DNA from: Calycina herbarum
Lineage: Eukaryota; Ascomycota; Leotiomycetes; Helotiales; Pezizellaceae
Direction: 5' to 3'
Assembly (NCBI GenBank): GCA_001414485.1
Contig: LLEY01000312.1
Coordinates: forward strand, 1-35,605
Length of the DNA stretch: 35,605 bases
Shown: piece by piece, positions 1-12,500 of the stretch
Layout of the letters: each line of letters starts with the position of its first letter
Numbering within the stretch: position 1 is the first letter of the stretch
The notes under the pieces: model-generated
Database searches by the model: none
Seen by the model: the letters and a program-made list of their open reading frames with translations, nothing else
What the model was told of the DNA's origin: nothing
Program-made: the position numbers and the translations under genes

Positions 1-2279
1 AAAAAAAAAAAAAAAAAGTAATATAAATCGCAAATCAAAAATTGCAGAGGTTAACTTTTCATAGTACCAAAGTAGTCTCGATTTTACAACTTAGGACACC
101 TCTCCGGTCAGTTTTTTGATTCTCCTGCTACTTGACTCTTGATTTCAATCCCTTCCATACATAGCCCTCCCCATTTATCGTATTATTGTCAAGTTCAGAA
201 CTGTCACATAGACTTCCTTTCTTTGTACTCAAGAAAAGCTCCAACTTCCCCGATGGGTCCTATGTCGTAGTGCTATTGTCGAGGTCTTTTCGGTTAGCTT
301 TTCAAGACAGCACCGACTATCCAAGTCTTCCCCCCCCTAGGCCTACCAAATGAACTATATGAAATGCCCTTTGGAATTCATCATTCATTCCATTTATTTA
401 TTCATAATTCAATTCATTCATATAGTATAATTAGTATATTTTCGTGAAATAATTCATAAAATTCATAAAATTCATAAAGAAATATACTAGAGCGGAACAT
501 TAAAGGTTCGACGGAATAATAAAAACCTGGGTACTGCGAGATTCTCTCCTTAAGAATACTAATAGAATTAGGAAATTTAAGAGATACTATCATATATTAC
601 CTCTACTTGAAATATATGAAATTTATAGATATTTTGGTTTTAATTCAACTAGTTTACGAAAATACATCGAGCCTATAATTTAATTCAAATACCACTTGTT
701 TTATGAATTTTCTCTTATTCATGTTTGATTGGGAGCCCTGCCCCCCCCCCCCTTGGTTTTTTTTCGGATCGCAGCCACCAGCCCCCCGATTCACACCAAC
801 ATGTCTTTTGCATATTATCCTCCAGTATCTAGACCTCAAGTATCTTATAGACTCTCACACTCCCTGCTTACTATCCTCTCACCTCTCCAATATCCTTGAC
901 TATGCTCAAGTTCTCCAACCAGATCTCACCATCGCATCCTCACTATTGCACTCTCAATGAGCTAACATACCCCCGTTGCTACTCACCTACCTAGATGAAC
1001 CAAGAGAAAACCGAAAAATAAATCTAGCAACAAAGACTCCTCAAAACTGCTTTCTCGAGGAAAGGTAGGAGGTTAAGCGAGATGCCAGACACTGTTTCCC
1101 CTCTTGTCAGAAATTCCAAAGTACTCAAATAAGCAAGCTCTCAACACTAAAATTGTTTAAAGACCTGAAGCAATACCCTTTCCCTTTCAAGAGCTCAAGA
1201 ATCTTTGTATTTCAGAATATATCTATGGCGATCTATTATTGCCTAAGCTCTACTGCTCTCTACTATGCTATACTTGATTAACATTTAATTAAAAAACCTA
1301 TAAAAAATAAAGAATAAAGAATAAAAATAACTTCTTAATAAATTCTAAAAATTCTACTTAATACTCTTATAAGATCTTAGTTACTTTAAACAACTTAACT
1401 TATAGGAATTTTACCAAAAGAGTTACAACTAAATCTCCACTACTCGTAAGAAACATAGCCCTTGCCCACTTTGCACGCTTTACACCGACTAACACCCCTA
1501 TCACCTTTAACTACACGCACTATAATCTTGGATAATTACATTACTCACATCTAAAAAAAAACCCCCAAAGGAATAAGAAAACTCTACCTTTCCATCCTTC
1601 TAGAATCTAAATGTTCTCGTATGATATTCTGACTTGTTATGAAAGTCTTAAGGTAATGGCGGGATGGATGGATGGGGTGTATGTACTCGGAGTAAAGCTT
1701 AGGACTTGTAGTACAGTCAGTGATTGAATCGGATACTTTTATCTCATACGTGCTGGGTGTAAATTTAACTCAGAAACTTGTGAGTAAGTTGTAAGTTTGT
1801 TGTGAGTCAGTTGATTGGGTAAGCTGTTGATTGGGTAAGTTGCGGGTAAGCTTTCAATTAGGTAAGTGGCGAGTTAGTTGTGAGTTACGTACGAGTAAGC
1901 TATGAGTAACTGGTGAGTAAGCTATGAGTTACTCACGCGTAAGCCCCTAGCAACTCGTGAGCAAAGCACTAATAACCCAACAAAATCCAGCTTACCCAGG
2001 AAAAGAAACCACACACGAGACGGTGACGAGGAAGCGTAGCAAAACACTCTCCGTAAAGTATGACCCTGCCACTCAACTCTACTCACTCCCAACACCTCAT
2101 ATCAACATCTTTCACTCTCACTCACACCCAACCTCCCCCAAAAAAGCAAATTCAAAAAATGAGAAAATGGTTGCAAAAAAATATTCTTCTACTTCTATCC
2201 TAAAAGACCACAACCTTGGGGTATCATTCCAACCTTTCCACCTAACCAGATTAAATCTACATTCCAACCACACCAGCCA
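1..2279. other. AT-rich gene-free stretch at the contig start
   Basis: This stretch opens with a run of 17 A and is AT-rich throughout, with homopolymers (C12 near 742) and short direct repeats of attcataaa around 440-480. Small open frames exist on both strands near 654-960. They overlap each other, run through the C homopolymer and resemble no protein family I recognise, so I do not call a gene. The 3' part (about 1770-1975) is a degenerate tandem repeat listed separately. The last 320 bases are downstream of the minus-strand permease and could hold its 3' UTR. Confidence 0.6.
1770..1975. repeat. Degenerate short tandem repeat (gtgagtaagct-type units)
   Basis: Units built on gagtaagctatgagt and gttgattgggtaagct recur about a dozen times with substitutions. 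Two near-identical 16-base units (gttgattgggtaagct/t) lie at about 1810-1842. Two near-identical units of about 21 bases built on gagtaagctatgagt lie at about 1891-1935. It is a minisatellite-like array with no coding potential that I can see. Confidence 0.6.
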
Positions 2280-4356
2280 TCAAGCAGCCATCTCACTCTT
2301 CTCAATCTTCGTCGACCCAACAATAGAATGTCCCGAGTGCTCAGCCTCCGACTCATTCCCAAGCGCCTCAACAATAGGACCGGTGTAGTATTTCTTACCA
2401 CTGATATACCAGAATACGGCGGAGCAGAGGAGGATGAAGACCAAGAATACGGCTGCGTAGTTCATCTGTGAGATCTTGTGTTAGAAAATAGTGATCAGGG
2501 GTTTGAAAGGATGTGGGGGAAATAAAAAAAGGGGGGGGGGAGGAACTCACGGTATCAGCAGCCACCGGACGGACAGTAGGAAGTAGGAAAATGATGGTGA
2601 CGAAGAGAGTCCATATACAACACCATGCGTTGACGTAGACACTGTATACACCCATATGCCATGGTCCAGGCTCGAATTTCCCGAATGCGAGTTTGCATGC
2701 GATTGGGATGATGTAACTCCAATCAAGAGCGATAGCACTGTCAAATGATTAGCTTTATCCCAACTTTTCTAGACGTTAGGGCGACTTACCAAATGTTGAA
2801 AACACCTGCAATAGCAGCATAAGATCCAAGACCGATCAAATTGATTAAAATGCAAAAGAACACCGAGATCCAAACCGCATAAAGAGGCGTTCCAGTAAAC
2901 CCATTAATTTTGGTCCACACGTGGGAGGCGGGCAATAGACGATCTCGGGAGAATGCAAAGACGGTTCGTCCCAGTGCTTGCATGGCAGTGAAGCAAACGA
3001 ACTTGATAATGATGAATCCACAGACAGTAAAGAAGATCCCACCAGATTTCCCAAGACTGTTGTAGTAAAGTTGAGCCACAGGCTGAGCAAGAGTACTAGC
3101 CAAGATTTCGCTAGGGTCGCCCATGCAGAAACAGAGAACGATGTTGAAGAGGAATCCAGCGAGGTAAGTGAAAAGCATAGCCATCGAGATAGCCCAAGGA
3201 GCTTTAACTTCTGGCTCAGAAATTTCCTCGGTAATATGAGCGGTAGCATCATAATCCGTCATCGTCCACGAAACAGACAAGAACCCAAACAAGAAACTGA
3301 ATCCCACAGGCGTCCATCCAGAGGTGGACTCCACGTTCGTGAAAACGTATTTCGCATCGTGCTTATTCTCCGTCTTGACCAAAAGGGCAATCGAGCACGA
3401 GACCAGGACCAAAACGTGAAAAATCACGTATCCCTTGGTCATCTTCTCCATCCAGTATGTGGACATGGAATTTACCAATCCCGTGAGGACGGTTAACGCT
3501 GCCATGACGCCGATTGTGGTGTTGGTGGTTATCTCATATTGGAAATCGGAGCCCATTGAGACGGCTGCGAGGAGCATTTGTGCGGCTCCGTATTCGGAGG
3601 ATGCTACGCCTGCTACTTGACCGAGTAAATTGATCCATCCGGTAACCCTACACACTTATTAATCGTCCGTTTTCTTTTTGTGAGCCGTTTTTTTGCACAT
3701 ACCAACTGAGGGAGGGAACCCATTCTTTTGGGGCGAGTCGGGAGATGGTGAAATATCTGATTGCGGGGTGTAAGTAACAACTCGCATCGGGCAGACAACG
3801 GTGGAAGAAACCCGGGGGATTGGAATGGATGGTAACTTACAAGCCTCCCGATGTGGGGTATGCCGAGACCAATTCTGCTACGGATAACTTTTGTACCTCC
3901 AATTAGTGGTGATTTCCAAAAATATAGAGGGGGAGGGGCAGTCATGGTAATTAGAGTTTTTCCCAGCGTAATACCAGCTCGTGAAATACGTACAGCGATA
4001 CACATACACCCAGCACCCGAAATCAACCAACACCACACAGCAGCAGCGGATCCTCCGGCCGATATGGGGTAGACAAAGGTCGTCATGATGGTGGAGAAGA
4101 GACCACTGATGCTGACGGCGAAGGAGAAGGTGGAGAGGTATCCGAATTCTCTCTTAAACACGGGTTTGTAACCGAACTGAGCGGCCAATTGAGCATCGGC
4201 ATTGCTCAGTTCTTCGAGGTTCACTCGTTTGGTTTGACCATTTGGTCCATTGATCTCGACAAGACCTTTACTCGTTTTACGGTGGAGCGCTTCGGGATGG
4301 TCGCTTGGGACGACTTGGGGTGCGGTGCCCGCAACAACTTGTGGTGCATCGGCCAT
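2280..4356 (-). CDS. Amino acid/GABA/choline permease, APC superfamily
   Basis: This encodes a polytopic plasma-membrane transporter of the fungal GABA/choline permease type (APC superfamily, UGA4/HNM1-like). It probably imports an amino acid, GABA or choline by proton symport; the substrate cannot be read from the sequence. Six exons fit: 4356-3994, 3887-3841, 3756-3703, 3647-2790, 2737-2551 and 2465-2280. They sum to 1695 nt (564 aa) with phase kept at every junction. Family motifs run in order: a soluble N-terminus, EFGYLSTFSFAVSISGLF in TM1, LSVAELVSAYPTSGGLYF across the second and third exons, APKEWVPSLSWVTGWINLLG, a central repeat of about 12 hydrophobic helices, and the C-terminal GPWHMGVYSVYVNAW, MNYAAVFL and KYYTGPIVEA. 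The start MADAPQVV is chosen because upstream codons in the same frame read through a tandem repeat. The gene is intact. Assignment to the family is firm; the substrate is open. Confidence 0.9.
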
Positions 4357-4410
4357 ACCTGAGGTAGGTATGGGTGTCGCGAGGGGGTTGTTGCTTTGGT
4401 ATTCGGTTCT

Positions 4411-4497
4411 GCCGCAAAGGAATAGTCGCAAGGAATGGTCGCAAGGAAGGGTCGCAAAGGAATTGTCGTGCAATCAAGAACTAGTCGCAAGGGAATA
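4411..4497 (-). repeat. 13-14 bp tandem repeat in the permease 5' leader
   Basis: Four consecutive units of the form gtcgcaaggaatg (13-14 bases) run from 4411 to 4464, and a fifth partial unit (gtcgcaagggaat) starts at 4484. The array ends about 55 bases upstream of the permease start codon, so it probably lies in its 5' UTR or core promoter. In one minus frame the repeat stays open and would extend the protein N-terminally with a repetitive peptide; I judge that non-coding. Confidence 0.7.
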
Positions 4498-4499
4498 GA

Positions 4500-6151
4500 A
4501 TTGTCGAGTACAATGTACGAGCAGTAGTAACACCACAGTGAAGCAAATAAGCGAATTAAAAAGCAGCAAAGCGAGCTGAGAAGAAAAGTCTCTTTATTGA
4601 AGGTTGGCGAGGAAGAGGATAGCTCAAGAGGGCGATGAGGGCGATGAGGGAGCAGGTGAAGCAAGCATCAACAGAGTCCAGATGCTTTCAGTAAAATCAT
4701 CCGCCGTCGTAAATGGGAGGAGGCCTGGATAGATAAGGCCAGGGGCAAGATTGGCTTCATCGCCTCTGTCGACAGAGAGCATGGATAGTCATGGATGGTG
4801 AAGTGCTAGGGTCGGAGTTGTTGACCCTGAAGGTTGCACCGATATGCACTTGTGCTGCGCTTTTCCACAGAATCACTGGCTACTGGCTAACCCACCGCTT
4901 CGGGCAAACTTAGTCAGCCGGGGGTAACTCGACTTTGGGGTCAAGAGATCGCTCTGAGCCAATAGGAAGCAACGAGGCTGAAAGCTATTGCTTCCAAGAA
5001 CCAATGAAATCGGCGGCCTAGAAGACTTCCTTTTACGTACAAAGAAGCTCGGGATCACCAACTAACGGAAGCTTTTATCTGGTACGGAAAATCTCCTGAG
5101 ACAGAATTTCTCGGATTTTCTTCGTCCAACCGCCGAGACAAACCTCGCGATAGCTTCATCTTTCAACCCCAAACTTCTGGGCAGCATCAGTCCTGGCAGC
5201 TGTGCTGATCCCCCATCCTCATGCCCAGACTTCCCCAGAAATTGAAGCTTCGACAGGATCTCTTGTCCTAAAGCGATGAGCACTCTGGCGTCTTGTCTCT
5301 CTGATAAGCGTTGGCAACGGCGCGGCACCACTTCTTCAAAATGCCCTAGCAAAAGCTTGCCTGCAAGGAAAGGTAGGAAAAAAGCCTGGTGTCGTCACCC
5401 CGCTTTCCTGCCGCGTCGGCCTTGTCCGTGGCAAATCAGGAGGAAGCCTGACTGGGGCATTTGGCCGAGAAGTAAGATGACATTGTGCGGGCGTTCCACG
5501 TTCCCTGTTCCGAGGCTGCATCTTGTTCTGGAGCGGAAAGAAGTGGGGAAATCGCATGAGGGAGAGCGGGGAGCGAATATATTTGAGACTCATATCCAAC
5601 AACACTCTTATTTCGGCTCTTGAGAATAGGAGTATCGATTCTGTATTGGGATTGTGTTGCGAAGTTTTCTTTAGTTGAAGAACTTTGTTTTCCGGCAGTT
5701 ATTTTGCATTTACGAGTCTAAGCCAACGCTTGCAAAGTAAAAACCAAGCTTGCTCCCTCAAAGATATCAAAGAAGTTGACAAGTGTCAGGAACTTGAAGT
5801 TTATCGGAAATAGAGCCTTAACTGTCTGTCATGTGCAAGGGTAGTTTGGCTGTGAAAATGTCTGTGCGTCTACAGACAGTTAAGGGGGGGAGAGTAGAAC
5901 TATAGATTCTGGGGATAAGCTATATTGATTCAACCCACTTTTTATACTTTTGTATTACTAACCGGTGTCCCTATCCACCTTATCCTCGTCGTCCTCCAAT
6001 TTCCATACTTCTACTATCTCAAGATCCATCTTATCTACCCGGCGGAATTCTGTTCCTATTTTGACAAATGGCTCCAAGCGACACCAGATACAAGATAAAA
6101 AGCATCCGACTATCCGATATCGATACCATCATTTCATAAATTTATGTTGAT
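4500..6151. other. Intergenic stretch between permease and hydrolase
   Basis: Upstream region of the minus-strand permease and downstream region of the minus-strand hydrolase. Several frames of 60-115 codons occur at 4873-5623 on both strands, overlapping each other. None shows a recognisable domain, plausible introns or a composition unlike random. The only clear structure is the 70-bp inverted repeat at 5816-5885. The stretch 6152-6185 is the hydrolase stop-codon end. Confidence 0.5.
5816..5885. repeat. Perfect 14-bp inverted repeat, 70 bp end to end
   Basis: The left arm ccttaactgtctgt (5816-5829) is the exact reverse complement of the right arm at 5872-5885, separated by 42 bases. The right arm runs straight into a G7 run. 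This could be a very small MITE-like or foldback element, or a hairpin. No target-site duplication is obvious at the edges. Confidence 0.65.
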
Positions 6152-8648
6152 TCATATTCTATTCGCAACCGGATTCGAGCTCAAACCCTGCGCACTACTA
6201 CCACTCGCAGTAACACCTTCATCCTGAGGATGATACGTAACAGTCCTCCTTCGATCCCTCTTAATCACACTTCCCTCCGGCCCATCTCCCAGCGGAGCAT
6301 CGACATCATATCTCCCCGAAAGTCTCGACATGATTTTCGTTCCAACTGCTGATTTCGAACCCTCTTTCTTAAGTTCCTGTCCTATTACTCTGCGACCTGC
6401 TAGTGCGGCTGGTGGCGGTACCTCGCCATTTGGGAAACGGATATATCCTATTTGCGCATTTGCAACTCGTTGTTTCCATACTACGAGCATCAAAATGTTA
6501 GAAATAGAGGATGAAATTGTCGGGTTAAGTTGAGGACTTACCTTTCTGTCTCTGCGATGCGAATTTCACATTCGTGATAGTATCTCGATACTTCATCCAC
6601 CCCTTCAAAGCCTCCCCCTTCGGCCACCCGATTTCCCCCGCTGGATACGTACATGCGCGTATTTCCGAGGCGGGTGCGAGAGGAAAGAGATGTCCTGAAC
6701 GCGAGACGCGGTGGCGAATCATGTGGTCTACGAATGGAGGCAGTCGATCTCCGGCTTTTCCAATTTGTCCTTGTTCCTTTGCACACATGTCAGTCAGCTC
6801 ACTATCGGATGTTGTACGAACGAATGGTTTGACGTACCTCGATCTCGGGGGAGTGGATGGAAGAATCATCCTGCACATCGATATCTGCTCTTTGAGCTTG
6901 TGCTAGTGCCCAGGCGGAAAATTGAGCTACGGATCTATACTCGTATTTCGCGACGTTGGTATGTCCTAATGTTGGTGCGGCGTGGGGACCACCGTCGAAG
7001 ACTAGGAGTTGGACATCTGTCGGGGAGTATCGTAGGACATCTTTCTCTGTATTCCCATTTCTTGCCAAAATCTCATCATTTGGTCTATATCTTTCTGGAT
7101 CCGCGGCTTTATGAGCGAGGTATATTTGTTCATCTCTTAGGACTTCACTACCTCCTACAATTACTTGGAGAGGACCTGGATTGATGTTAGTACATTCAAA
7201 ACAAAATAGGGAAGGGGGATAAGGAACGCACATAAACCTCCTAATGAGGGAGTCAGGACAGGCGAAACTAGTGGGATGGTAACATGATTGTTCTCCGCGT
7301 ACATCTGGATTTGCTCGTTCAAGACTGTCATCTCGCCGTCAATTTCTAATTCATAATCCGGCGCTGCGCCTTTATGTTTTGGCCATTTGAGAGCGGCCAT
7401 TTCGTCGGAGTTTGGTGGGGGCCACGATAATGATGGTTTGGAGTGGAAACCAAAATTTGGAACATACTACAGGGAATTAGCAGTTGTAAAACTTCTCCTC
7501 GACCATGTGGAATAGGAGTTCGGAAACGGGAACAAAGGGAGGACTTTCTTACATCTTGTTCCGTGGGGATGGTGATGCTGGGGAAGGAGTGCGTTAGGTC
7601 TACCCATGGGGATATCAGACTTGCTCCTGCGGGAAGAGGAAGGCCTTGGTCGCGCAGAATCACTAGGAGGGCGATACAAAGACCGCCCCCTGCTGAATCT
7701 CCCGCGAAGACTATTGTATTTGGGTCTCTGAGATTTTTCAGTCAGTTCTTTTGTTCCGGAATTTGGGGGAGGGGGAACGAACTGGATTGTAAGCAGATAA
7801 AGATATGCAGCCAGTAAATCCTGTAACCCGCAAGGAAAAGGAAAGGAAGGCGCTAATCGATATCTCGGCGCGAAAACTCTACCTTTCAACCTATAAATTT
7901 CAAAATTCAGCATCTCTTCAAAAAACCATCTCAGTTGTTCAGTTGACCGAGGATGAAATGAGGAAAAACTCACTTCCTAGCATGTCTCTGACATTGCGGT
8001 CCATGTCCCACTCCTCCAAGATGATACCCACCCCCATGAATATAAAACATAACCTTCTTCCCCCCTCCCCCATTCTCTCCCCGTCCCTCTTCCTTCTCCA
8101 CCTGCCTCGAGGTCCTCTCCAAGTAATCAGCCCTCATCTCCACCCACTCAGTCTTCACCACACTGCCGGGCCGTCTCCACTGCCACCAAGTCCTGCCTAT
8201 CAGATTCAAATTCGTGTCCCCCAGCGCCTCTTGGATATGCACCACGGCCTCGTCGTAGAAATTTAGAGGGATGGAGACATCTGTTATTAGGACGGAGGGG
8301 GGCGCGGGCGTGGAGATGTTGGTTATTACGTGCAAGTCTTCGATTGTAGTTGCGAATGTGAAGGCTAGGAGGTGGCGCATTAGGGAGAGGAGGTCTTTGT
8401 AGCCGGGCTCTTCTTCTGAGGGGTTTGGGGGATTTTTGGAGTTTTTGCCTTTGAGCTGGGAGGATGTTAATGGGATTCTTGTCTGAGGGGGAGGAAGGGG
8501 GAGAGAGAATAATTGGAGGGGCAAAAAAAGCGCGGGATAGAGGGGTAATTTGGGGGAAAGGGGGGTGTGTGGAGGGACTTACTGTTGCGACGACGGTACG
8601 ACCTGCTGGCAGCACCAGTCGTGTTCCTTCTAAAATATTTATAACCAT
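6152..8648 (-). CDS. Alpha/beta hydrolase, hormone-sensitive-lipase-like esterase
   Basis: Predicted serine esterase/lipase of the alpha/beta-hydrolase-3 (HSL) family; the natural ester is unknown. Eight exons fit: 8648-8583, 8482-7974, 7890-7783, 7727-7553, 7466-7232, 7175-6838, 6776-6542 and 6480-6152. They sum to 1995 nt (664 aa), in phase throughout. The oxyanion-hole motif HGGGYH is at residues 171-176. The nucleophile elbow GDSAGG has Ser239. The C-terminal half has GGSEVLRDE (candidate acid Asp379) and DGGPHAAPT (candidate His429). At about 200 residues beyond the His, the C-terminal extension ([21 protein letters not shown] and onward) is typical of large fungal members, which run to about 650-700 aa. 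No signal peptide or clear membrane segment is seen, so a cytosolic or lipid-droplet location is an inference. One donor (GTTCGT at 7782) is weak, but the join restores the family sequence. Confidence 0.88.
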
Positions 8649-9560
8649 CTTACTATTTTGTTTCTTCCCTCGGAATGTTTACTTGAATGGAACGATTTAT
8701 GTTGCGACCCTCCTTACTTATATATCTCCCAAACACGTAAGCTCGTACCTTGCGGACGGGGCCACGCCTCCCTTTTATAATTTTCCAAAATTGGAGTGAG
8801 AAGTTTAAATATCAGCAGCAACTCAATTCGATTTGATTCGCACGTGTGATTCTTTCTCAATCGTGTCAAAATCCACTTTATCCTCGCAAGACCATTGATT
8901 TAATGACGTCTAATGGTGGTGGGGTAACACAAAAAAAGTTCCGAGGGTTCCCGATGCGTTGGGTTTGGGGTACGAGTGTCTTTAAGAAGGGTGGAATACG
9001 AATGCGACACGAATACGTTGGTGCGTTTCTTGTTTCAGATTACGAGGGTCTTGGTCTGGGTTGCTTGTTGAACTTTGTTTCATGGAAGGATGTGAAACGC
9101 TCTGTGCATTGAAGATCATTGGTCAAGGGACTGTACCTGTGTTTAGCTTCCTTCTTTCTCCAATCTTTTGTTTACACTTATCCCCCTTTTTAAAAAGTCA
9201 AATGGAAGGTTAAGCTCGCTAAGTAGCCTTTCACTTGATCGGATGGAGGAACTCTATGGAGTTCAGCCAACTTCTTCTGGGGGTAGAACTTCCATCGCTT
9301 TTTACAAATCAATCGATGTCCTAAACGCTTTTGGAAGGGAATTTGAGATGAATGCACGACTGCACAGTGCCATTGATATCCAACGTATTCTATCCAAGAT
9401 ATTACGGGGTGTTTACATCGTCTGGTTTCGGCGGGTACGCCCTCAAAATTCGAGACTCGATGGTTGGCGTTCCTCTCTGAAGCTCGCATCCAGAAGTTTG
9501 GTTTGAACCACGTCTGAACTTCCGGGCCACTTCGCCAGCGCATACAAGACCCACCTCACC
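8649..9560. other. Intergenic stretch between hydrolase and NLR
   Basis: Promoter side of the minus-strand hydrolase and 3' side of the minus-strand NLR gene. Open frames at 8846-9112 and 9168-9543 overlap on both strands and show no domain or splice logic, so I leave them uncalled. A cacgtg core lies at about 8841-8846, about 190 bases upstream of the hydrolase start; its role is unknown. Confidence 0.45.
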
Positions 9561-12500
9561 TCACCTCCTCCCAAAATGCATATTCTTCTCGTGTCTCCTC
9601 ATATCATTCGCCCTCGTAAAAGCTCTCCCACACTCGGGACATGGGAATGGCTTCTCCCCTGTATGACTTCTGGTATGACTAGTAAGATGGAACTTCCTCG
9701 TAAACTTCTTGGGACAAATTAGACAGGCAAACGGTGTGGCAGCAACCGGTTTCGCTCTAGTGTTGAACTTTTCCGCCAAATCGTCGACGCTGGGATGATA
9801 GGATTTCATGTGTTTCTCCAACTCTTTGTTGGTGACAAATCCGAAATCGGTGCTCGAACAGTCGGGAAAGATGCAGACGTAGGGTCGATCGTGACGCTTG
9901 ATATGTAGATCTCGAGATTTGGCATCTTTGAAGCCTTCGTGAAAGAAGTAGCAGGCTATTTTGGGACACTTGAAGCGGTTTTCGCCGTAAAATTCTGTGA
10001 GCTCGTCGAAGTCTCCCTGCGCTCTGGTGTTTGGGGCAGGAAGGCTTTCAAGTGTTTTTCGATTACGTGCGAGAACGGCGTCGAGAGAGCCGATGCTGAC
10101 AATGTTTCTCGCAGCAGAATCTTTTTGGTTGTGGGTGTATATATGGTGATATAAATTCAACAAGTCTTCATAGAAATCATTGTATGTTTCGAAATGCTTG
10201 CACTCCTTTTGAACACCTTCCAGAATATCGTCTTTTGGCAGCACCTCTTCTTGATAGCGGTCGGCAAAGTCTGTGATTCCTGCTTTGAATGTTGACAGTG
10301 CTTCTTCATAACCCTCGCCCTTGCAGAAGTCTTCTGGGAAAGTTTGGACAATTGCTTGAATATGGTCCATCCATTTGGCGATAGCATAATCTTGAAATGA
10401 TAAGATACCAGTGAAAGCCAATTCTTTCAGGGAGTCCTCGTCGATATTAGCATCGAAGCAGTCGAATGTGAGGTACTGCAGACACATCCCAGTAAGGTTG
10501 CATTCGACAACCGATGAATGGACATAATTTGATTTGACGATGTACCTTGCGTTGTTTTAGTGTTAATTAATCCTCTAGGAGGCTATGGAAGTTTCAACAC
10601 AAGGGGAATAAGTATACTAAAAAAAATGATGCAGCGATGTATGAAAGGGCCCGGGCCAGTTGTAAAGCATATGCGAGAAGACAAAGAAGAACCAAGAAAT
10701 CCAGTTTCCAATTCTTTCAAAACTCGTCGCACTTGGGACCTCGGAGGTAAAGCTATGGGGAAAGGATTAGAACGCTTACATTTTTGCAGTTGTGTGAACA
10801 AGTTCAACCTGGTGTCCTTGGTTCACCTGAATCAGCGACCCACAATATTCTTGGATATCGCTTCGTAATTTTTTAGCTTCGAAAGATATCGTTTGCTGTT
10901 CAAAGTCCATGGACATAGCCGCTTGAATCTCTCTCCATTTGAGGGATCTCTTGGAGCAAACCATCCACCCCAGTAGTTTCTTTGCAATCTTCCATTGATC
11001 GTCAAGCAAATCCCTTTCCATACGGTCAAGGATTCTCCGGTACCTGCTTGGAAGTAAGAACAGCCCTTAGGGTATATGTAGTGAGAACATACGCTTCTTT
11101 AAGGCCCCTCGGGAACCTAGAGGCATGAATTTCACGGAAAAGTTTTTCTTGCGTTTCCTGGGCATGTAGATTTTCGAGTACTAACTTGGCGAACAGAAAC
11201 ATCCCTATTTACTGCGTGAGTATGAGTACGAACTTCCCAAGTGAACTTTGCTTACCTCGCGCTTCGATACAAGTAGACTTCTTGATAAACTCAATCTTGT
11301 CAGTATGCTTTTGGTTGGGGTCGTACTTTGCTTGAATCTTGTCACACCAACTTTGGGTGTAATCCTCGATATCTTTCTGATTATCCTTAGCGGTCACTTT
11401 TAAAACAGTGGAATCTTGAAGTAATTTCTCAATATCAGGATAGGACTGGCTAACAAACGCCACGCGAATCTTTCCAGGGTCTCGGTCGTCTGTCTTATGC
11501 ACAACATCTAGCCAAAAGTCGAGTAAGAGCTTACGTTGTGCCTTATCGCATTCGTCGATTCCATCAATGATGATAGATTGCTTGGAAAGAGTTTCACAGA
11601 AAAGCCTTAGAAGACTTTCAGCCATTGTGATAGATTGCAATCGAAGCTCGCCACTTGCAAGATGTTTGTCATAGCAATATGGAATCAGGTCAGGGCATTT
11701 GTGAAGGAGTTGGCTAAGAAGACCTCGGTAAACTGAGATGCAATCTTTTTTCTCCTCGTGTGTTTCTTTGCAGTAAAAGTAAGAAGTGGTGTGTGCTTTA
11801 TTTTCGGAGCAACGGTCAATGATGACTGATGCTAAAATTGTTTTGCCTAGATCTCGTTTCAGCAAAACTCAGATAGGAAAAATTAACGCTGATAGAAATA
11901 TTCATCTTACCCGCACCAGGTATTCCGTTGATCCAAAGAATCGATCTGTCAGGTGGGTCAAGCTCCATCCAATTATTGGCTTTCTCGTTTTCTAATATCC
12001 AGGATCCGTTTCCTGCAGATGTCTCTCTGACACGACGGGAGTCTTCATGGTCTGTAGACGTAGTACTAGCTGCGGAAAACCACTGCAATACAGATTGTTG
12101 CTTTTTCGCCAGTTCATCATCTTCTTGAAGATCGAGCCGCCGGAACATTTCATTCAAGTCGTTTTCGTACGTTTGAATGTGAAATTGCGATTGCCCTATG
12201 TGGAGCAGGTTCGCTTGTTCGGCTAATAATTTAGAGTGTCTTTGAAGACTGTCTAATATGGATTGATATCGAGTTTTGTGGTTTTTCCAGACAGATTTGA
12301 AAATCTGTCTCCAAACTTTCATTAAATTAGCAATTCTTTAGATCAACAAAGCCGCAAGATGGCGTGTGCTAGACTTACCATTGCCCCGAAAAAATTTGAT
12401 AGTTTTCCTGTAGAAGTTGAGGATGTCAGAGTATATAAGAGGCAAAATACGTTGCATATGTTCGTTGTCCCCAAAGCAATCTTTATACTGTTCTAATAAT

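Noticed and set aside
703..960. An 85-codon plus frame and a 61-codon minus frame at the same place
   Set aside because: Both run through a C12 homopolymer and have no resemblance to a protein family.
2978..3496. A 172-codon plus-strand frame
   Set aside because: It lies entirely antisense to the longest permease exon, which encodes family motifs and membrane helices.
4873..5623. Several frames of 60-115 codons on both strands
   Set aside because: They overlap one another, lack recognisable domains, and show no splice or codon pattern distinguishing them from chance.
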